Shown here one piece after another: positions 60,986 to 64,000 of a stretch of 64,000 nt of DNA. Each line of letters opens with the position of its first letter. Positions within the stretch are counted from its first letter, which is position 1. A program made the position numbers and the translations under genes. The DNA comes from Trichoderma breve (taxonomy: Eukaryota > Ascomycota > Sordariomycetes > Hypocreales > Hypocreaceae), in contig NC_079235.1 in the NCBI RefSeq assembly GCF_028502605.1, positions 2,542,001-2,606,000 on the forward strand, given 5' to 3'. Under the pieces are notes generated by a model that was not told the DNA's origin, did not search any database, and was given only the letters and a program-made list of their open reading frames with translations.

Positions 60986-62369
60986 GGGCAGAGGCAAGCT
61001 CACTGACAGGCATCCCTGCCACTCTGGGCCCAAGCACCAGGCCCATACGACCTAGTAGACAAACCCGTTTGAGGCCCGACATACTGACGAGCGCTACGAC
61101 AGACAGAGTAGCATCTCAAGTATCTAGGTCAAAAACAATACAAGCGCAGCACCACCCACTCGTACATATTCGTACATGGATGCTAGATACGTACATGTAC
61201 ATTACATACGCACTACCTACAGAGTACATACATGGGAGCCCGAAAGCGTGGAATCCTCGGAGGATGTGTACCTATTACGAGTCGAGCCTAAGCACTCTCA
61301 GCCCCATGCGCGCCGGCGGTTGGCAAGAAATCGATCGACAAGATTCGGCCTCAGGCGATAACGCCGGTATCGTGTGTTATCGACACGGGGTGTCTGTTAT
61401 CCTGTTATCCAGCTATGAGTCGACGTAGGTAGTATGTCGGTAGACCAGTATCAGCTTGGCTAAACCTGTACTGCCGCTGCAGCTGTTACTAGGTATGAGG
61501 GCTCTCCCCAAGACTTCCAACTCCCCACAGCAGTACGAAGTAGCCCTTTGAGTACATATAGAAATCCCTCCTCCCTCAGCATCTCTATCTTTGCTCAGTA
61601 CTAATCCAAACATTGAACGCCATTCGACGCCATCTATCCTCTTGTTTTCTGTTCTGCTTGTTTGTTTGCTCAGCAGAGAAGAGATCAGTGGTAGCAGCAG
61701 CCTGTGCTACGAGTGCAATCAGTGAGTCAGCCCTCCTCTCTTCCTTGTTTTTTCGCTCCGGCCCCCCTCTTCCCGGCTTGTGTTCGACGAGCGTTTGCCC
61801 AGTGCAGTGCTGTGTCATCATAGCCCTCATCATCCTCGTTACTGCTTCCATATAACTTTATACTGGAATCATAACAAAGATGACGTCTATCCTGTCCTAT
61901 CTTATCCTGTCCGACCTCGTCCCCTTTCCCTTTGACCTTTTCCCTTCCACTTTCTCCCCCGTTGCGCGTCGTCGGTTTATTTTTATCTTAGTCGCCCGCC
62001 TGCGCACCTCCTCTCTCGCATCAATGTTTTTTTTCCCACTTCCCACTACACTTAGCACTTAGTACCACTTACTGTCCCGTCCGTCTCCCGCACTTAAACC
62101 ACCCCACCCCTCCAGCGCTAAGAGAACCGGCCTGTCTGTTTTTCTTAGCCCTGCTCCTCTTCCCATCCACCCACCAAAAGCCAAACCCAACTGGCCCTTT
62201 TAGCAGCCTCCATCTTATATCACTCGACCTCCCGCCCACACTTTGCATCTGCCCATCACCTCTCAACGCTGCTTGACGACTTTCATGACTTGCATCTGCT
62301 CTGCGTTTCACGACCCTTCCCCCTCCAGCATCACCCTTTAACGCTGTCACGAATTACTGCCCACGCACG

Positions 62370-62600
62370 TTGCTTGTGATTTTTTTTTCTTCTTCTTTCT
62401 CAACCCCGCTTCATCATTGCTCGGCTCCAACAAATAAAAAGCCACCCTTCGCTAACATCTCGTCCTCGGAAGACCATCAACAGTATCAGCACATCACGAC
62501 TACTGTACTCGTTTTCATCACATTTCTTCTCAGTTTTCCTCTTCTTTCTTCTTTTCTTCTTTCTACGGGTCGTTGTTTTCTCTTTCGGTTCTTTGACGTC
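62370..62600 (+). promoter_or_regulatory. CT-rich promoter/leader tract of the bZIP gene
   Basis: Long pyrimidine runs (CTTCTTTCTTCTTTTCTTC and similar) end about 75 bp before the start codon. CT-rich blocks near transcription starts are common in strongly expressed filamentous-fungal genes. Start site not determined. Confidence 0.5.
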
Positions 62601-62672
62601 GACCTTTGCATCCTCTCAACCTCACTCCGTCGCCTTTGACGGCCCCCCCTCACACAGTCACATCTTCTCAGA

Positions 62673-64000
62673 ATGGACAACTATTACTCTTCAGCATCCA
62701 TGGCTATGGACGCGAGCCATGAGCAAAAGTTCTTCAAGGCAGAGGAGACCAACGGCCTAGATGACAGCCTTCTTGATCACAGCGGCATTGACTCAGGCTT
62801 GGAACTTTCCCCTCCTATGGACAACAGGCGAGAGTCATTCGGCATCGGAGGACCTCTCTTCTCTCCCAAGACGGAAGATTGGCACTCTGTCGACATGCAG
62901 TCGCTGCCTTCCAACAACCCCTTCTTCGAGCCGCATAGCACAAACCCCTACATGCGCTTCGACCAGCCCTCTGGCAACCCTTTCATCTCTTCGGGCAATC
63001 CCTGGGCCATGAACGGAGGCTCCGGAGCAGCCACGCCTTTCCAGCGCTTCAGTGGTATGGCGACGGATTTTGATGCCAACACTTCCATTTTCCAGCAGCC
63101 CATCCACGCTCCCACTCCTTTCCCCACCTCAGGCAACATGTTCGCCGGTCTGGCGGACAGCCAGGCCATGCAAGACGCCAAGAAGATGCGACCTAGCAGC
63201 CCCTCCATCCGATCGCACAATGATCTGCGACGCGGCGATGGCATTCGCAAGAAGAATGCTCGCTTTGAGATCCCCGCTGAGCGGAACTTGAGCAACATCG
63301 ACCAGTTGATTTCCCAGTCGACGGATGAGCAGGAGATTAAGGAACTCAAGCAACAGAAGCGACTGCTGCGAAACCGACAGGCAGCGTAAGTACACTATTC
63401 ACATCATCTTGGCACTGCGCATAGAAAGCTAACTGTTTCAATAGTCTCGACTCTCGGCAGCGCAAGAAGCAGCACACTGAGCGCTTGGAAGATGAGAAGA
63501 AGCAATTCACCGTCGTCATCACTGACATGGAAGAGGAGCTGGCTAGCCTCAAGACCAAGGTGGAGCAGCTCATGCTCGAGAAGCAGCAGTGCGTCGATTA
63601 CATCGAGACCCTCACCCTTGAGAAGGACGAGATGATCCGCACTCACACTATCGAGACTGGTGAGCTGAGGAAAAAGGTGGGTGTCCTGACCGACCATGTC
63701 CAGCGCCTGGAGAGCAGCATTCCCCCCAACGCTGCCGCCAACGGCTTCTCCGGTGCCTACGACGACATGGACGATGCCATGGATTTGGCCGGTGCTTGGG
63801 ATAATGGCTTCCTCAACGACTTTGATGAGGTCAAGCCGCCCATGACTGTTGCCCCTGTCAAGAAGGACACCAACCCCTTCACCTCCGGCTCTGAGAAGAG
63901 CTCCTCCCAGGGTGGCTTGTTGTTCATGCTTTTCCTTGTTGGCGCCTTTGTCATGTCTAGCCGCTCGATGCCCTCCATCCCCCGCGTGTCGGAGGATGTC
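62673..64000 (+). CDS. bZIP transcription factor with C-terminal hydrophobic segment, MeaB-like, 3' end outside window
   Basis: Exon 1 is 62673-63385 and exon 2 runs from 63445 past the window, giving at least 423 residues. The N-terminus is Ser/Pro-rich, with a repeated N-P-F motif. The basic region is RLLRNRQAALDSRQRKK (N-x7-R pattern, about 228-244), split by the 59-nt intron. A leucine-zipper-like coiled coil follows (EELASLKTKVEQLMLEKQQC). After an Asp-rich linker comes GGLLFMLFLVGAFVMSS (about 393-409), long and hydrophobic enough for a membrane helix. The bZIP block preceded by ERNLSNIDQLISQSTDEQEI resembles the fungal nitrogen regulator MeaB as I remember it; this is recognition, not alignment. 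A membrane-tethered bZIP is the alternative reading. Confidence 0.85.

Larger units (their letters stand above)
52194..62672. other. Gene-poor stretch of about 10.5 kb upstream of the bZIP gene
   Basis: I find no open frame here with domain, splice structure or convincing start. The longest (168 codons at 53.95-54.45 kb, plus) contains poly-Pro and poly-Lys runs from simple DNA. Several simple repeats and A/T-rich tracts occur (listed separately), as do variants of TACGGAG near 55.1, 55.2, 56.9 and 57.8 kb. The last kilobase is CT-rich, as is usual just upstream of highly expressed fungal genes. Possible contents are a very long promoter and leader of the bZIP gene, non-coding RNAs, or unrecognised short genes. 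Confidence 0.6.

Overview
This window comes from a filamentous ascomycete nuclear genome, probably a Sordariomycete and perhaps Hypocreales (Trichoderma-like). The lineage is inferred. The evidence is GT-AG introns of about 50-110 nt with CTAAC/CTGAC branch points, fungal-only families (HET, NACHT-ankyrin NLR, Zn2Cys6, UstYa/DUF3328, patatin with DUF3336) and an intron-bearing tRNA-Leu. I rebuilt exon-intron structures by hand and kept a joint only when splice sites, reading phase and family motifs agreed.

Left part (1-6.5 kb): the 5' part of a nucleoside-phosphorylase-domain gene runs off the left edge. It is followed by a head-to-head pair of unrecognised alpha-helical, coiled-coil proteins that share one promoter region.

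The main discovery candidate lies at 7.0-27.7 kb and looks like a biosynthetic cluster for a ribosomally made, modified peptide of the dikaritin/UstYa type. It holds a small secreted precursor with two identical copies of REYWAFAIKLRD, each followed by a Lys-Arg cleavage site. Two UstYa-type oxidases with paired HxxHC motifs and a secreted, probably bicovalent BBE-type flavin oxidase lie nearby. Also in the stretch are an ATP-grasp ligase, a Zn2Cys6 regulator, an NmrA-like reductase, a secreted Tri14-like protein and a ThiD-like kinase with a damaged first exon junction. A tRNA-Leu(CAA) lies just right of the flavin oxidase.

Middle (29-44 kb): an NLR (NACHT plus ankyrin repeats), a 17-exon homocitrate synthase with a 5-nt micro-exon, a HET-domain protein, a MATE-like transporter, an SDR reductase and an alpha/beta hydrolase lacking its nucleophilic serine. 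With the left-edge gene, three members of fungal self/non-self recognition families occur within 38 kb.

Right part (44-64 kb): a patatin-like protein whose GxSxG motif reads GTATG, then housekeeping genes (LEO1 of the Paf1 complex and a MOB kinase activator). A gene-poor stretch of about 10.5 kb follows, then a bZIP regulator with a C-terminal hydrophobic segment that runs off the right edge.
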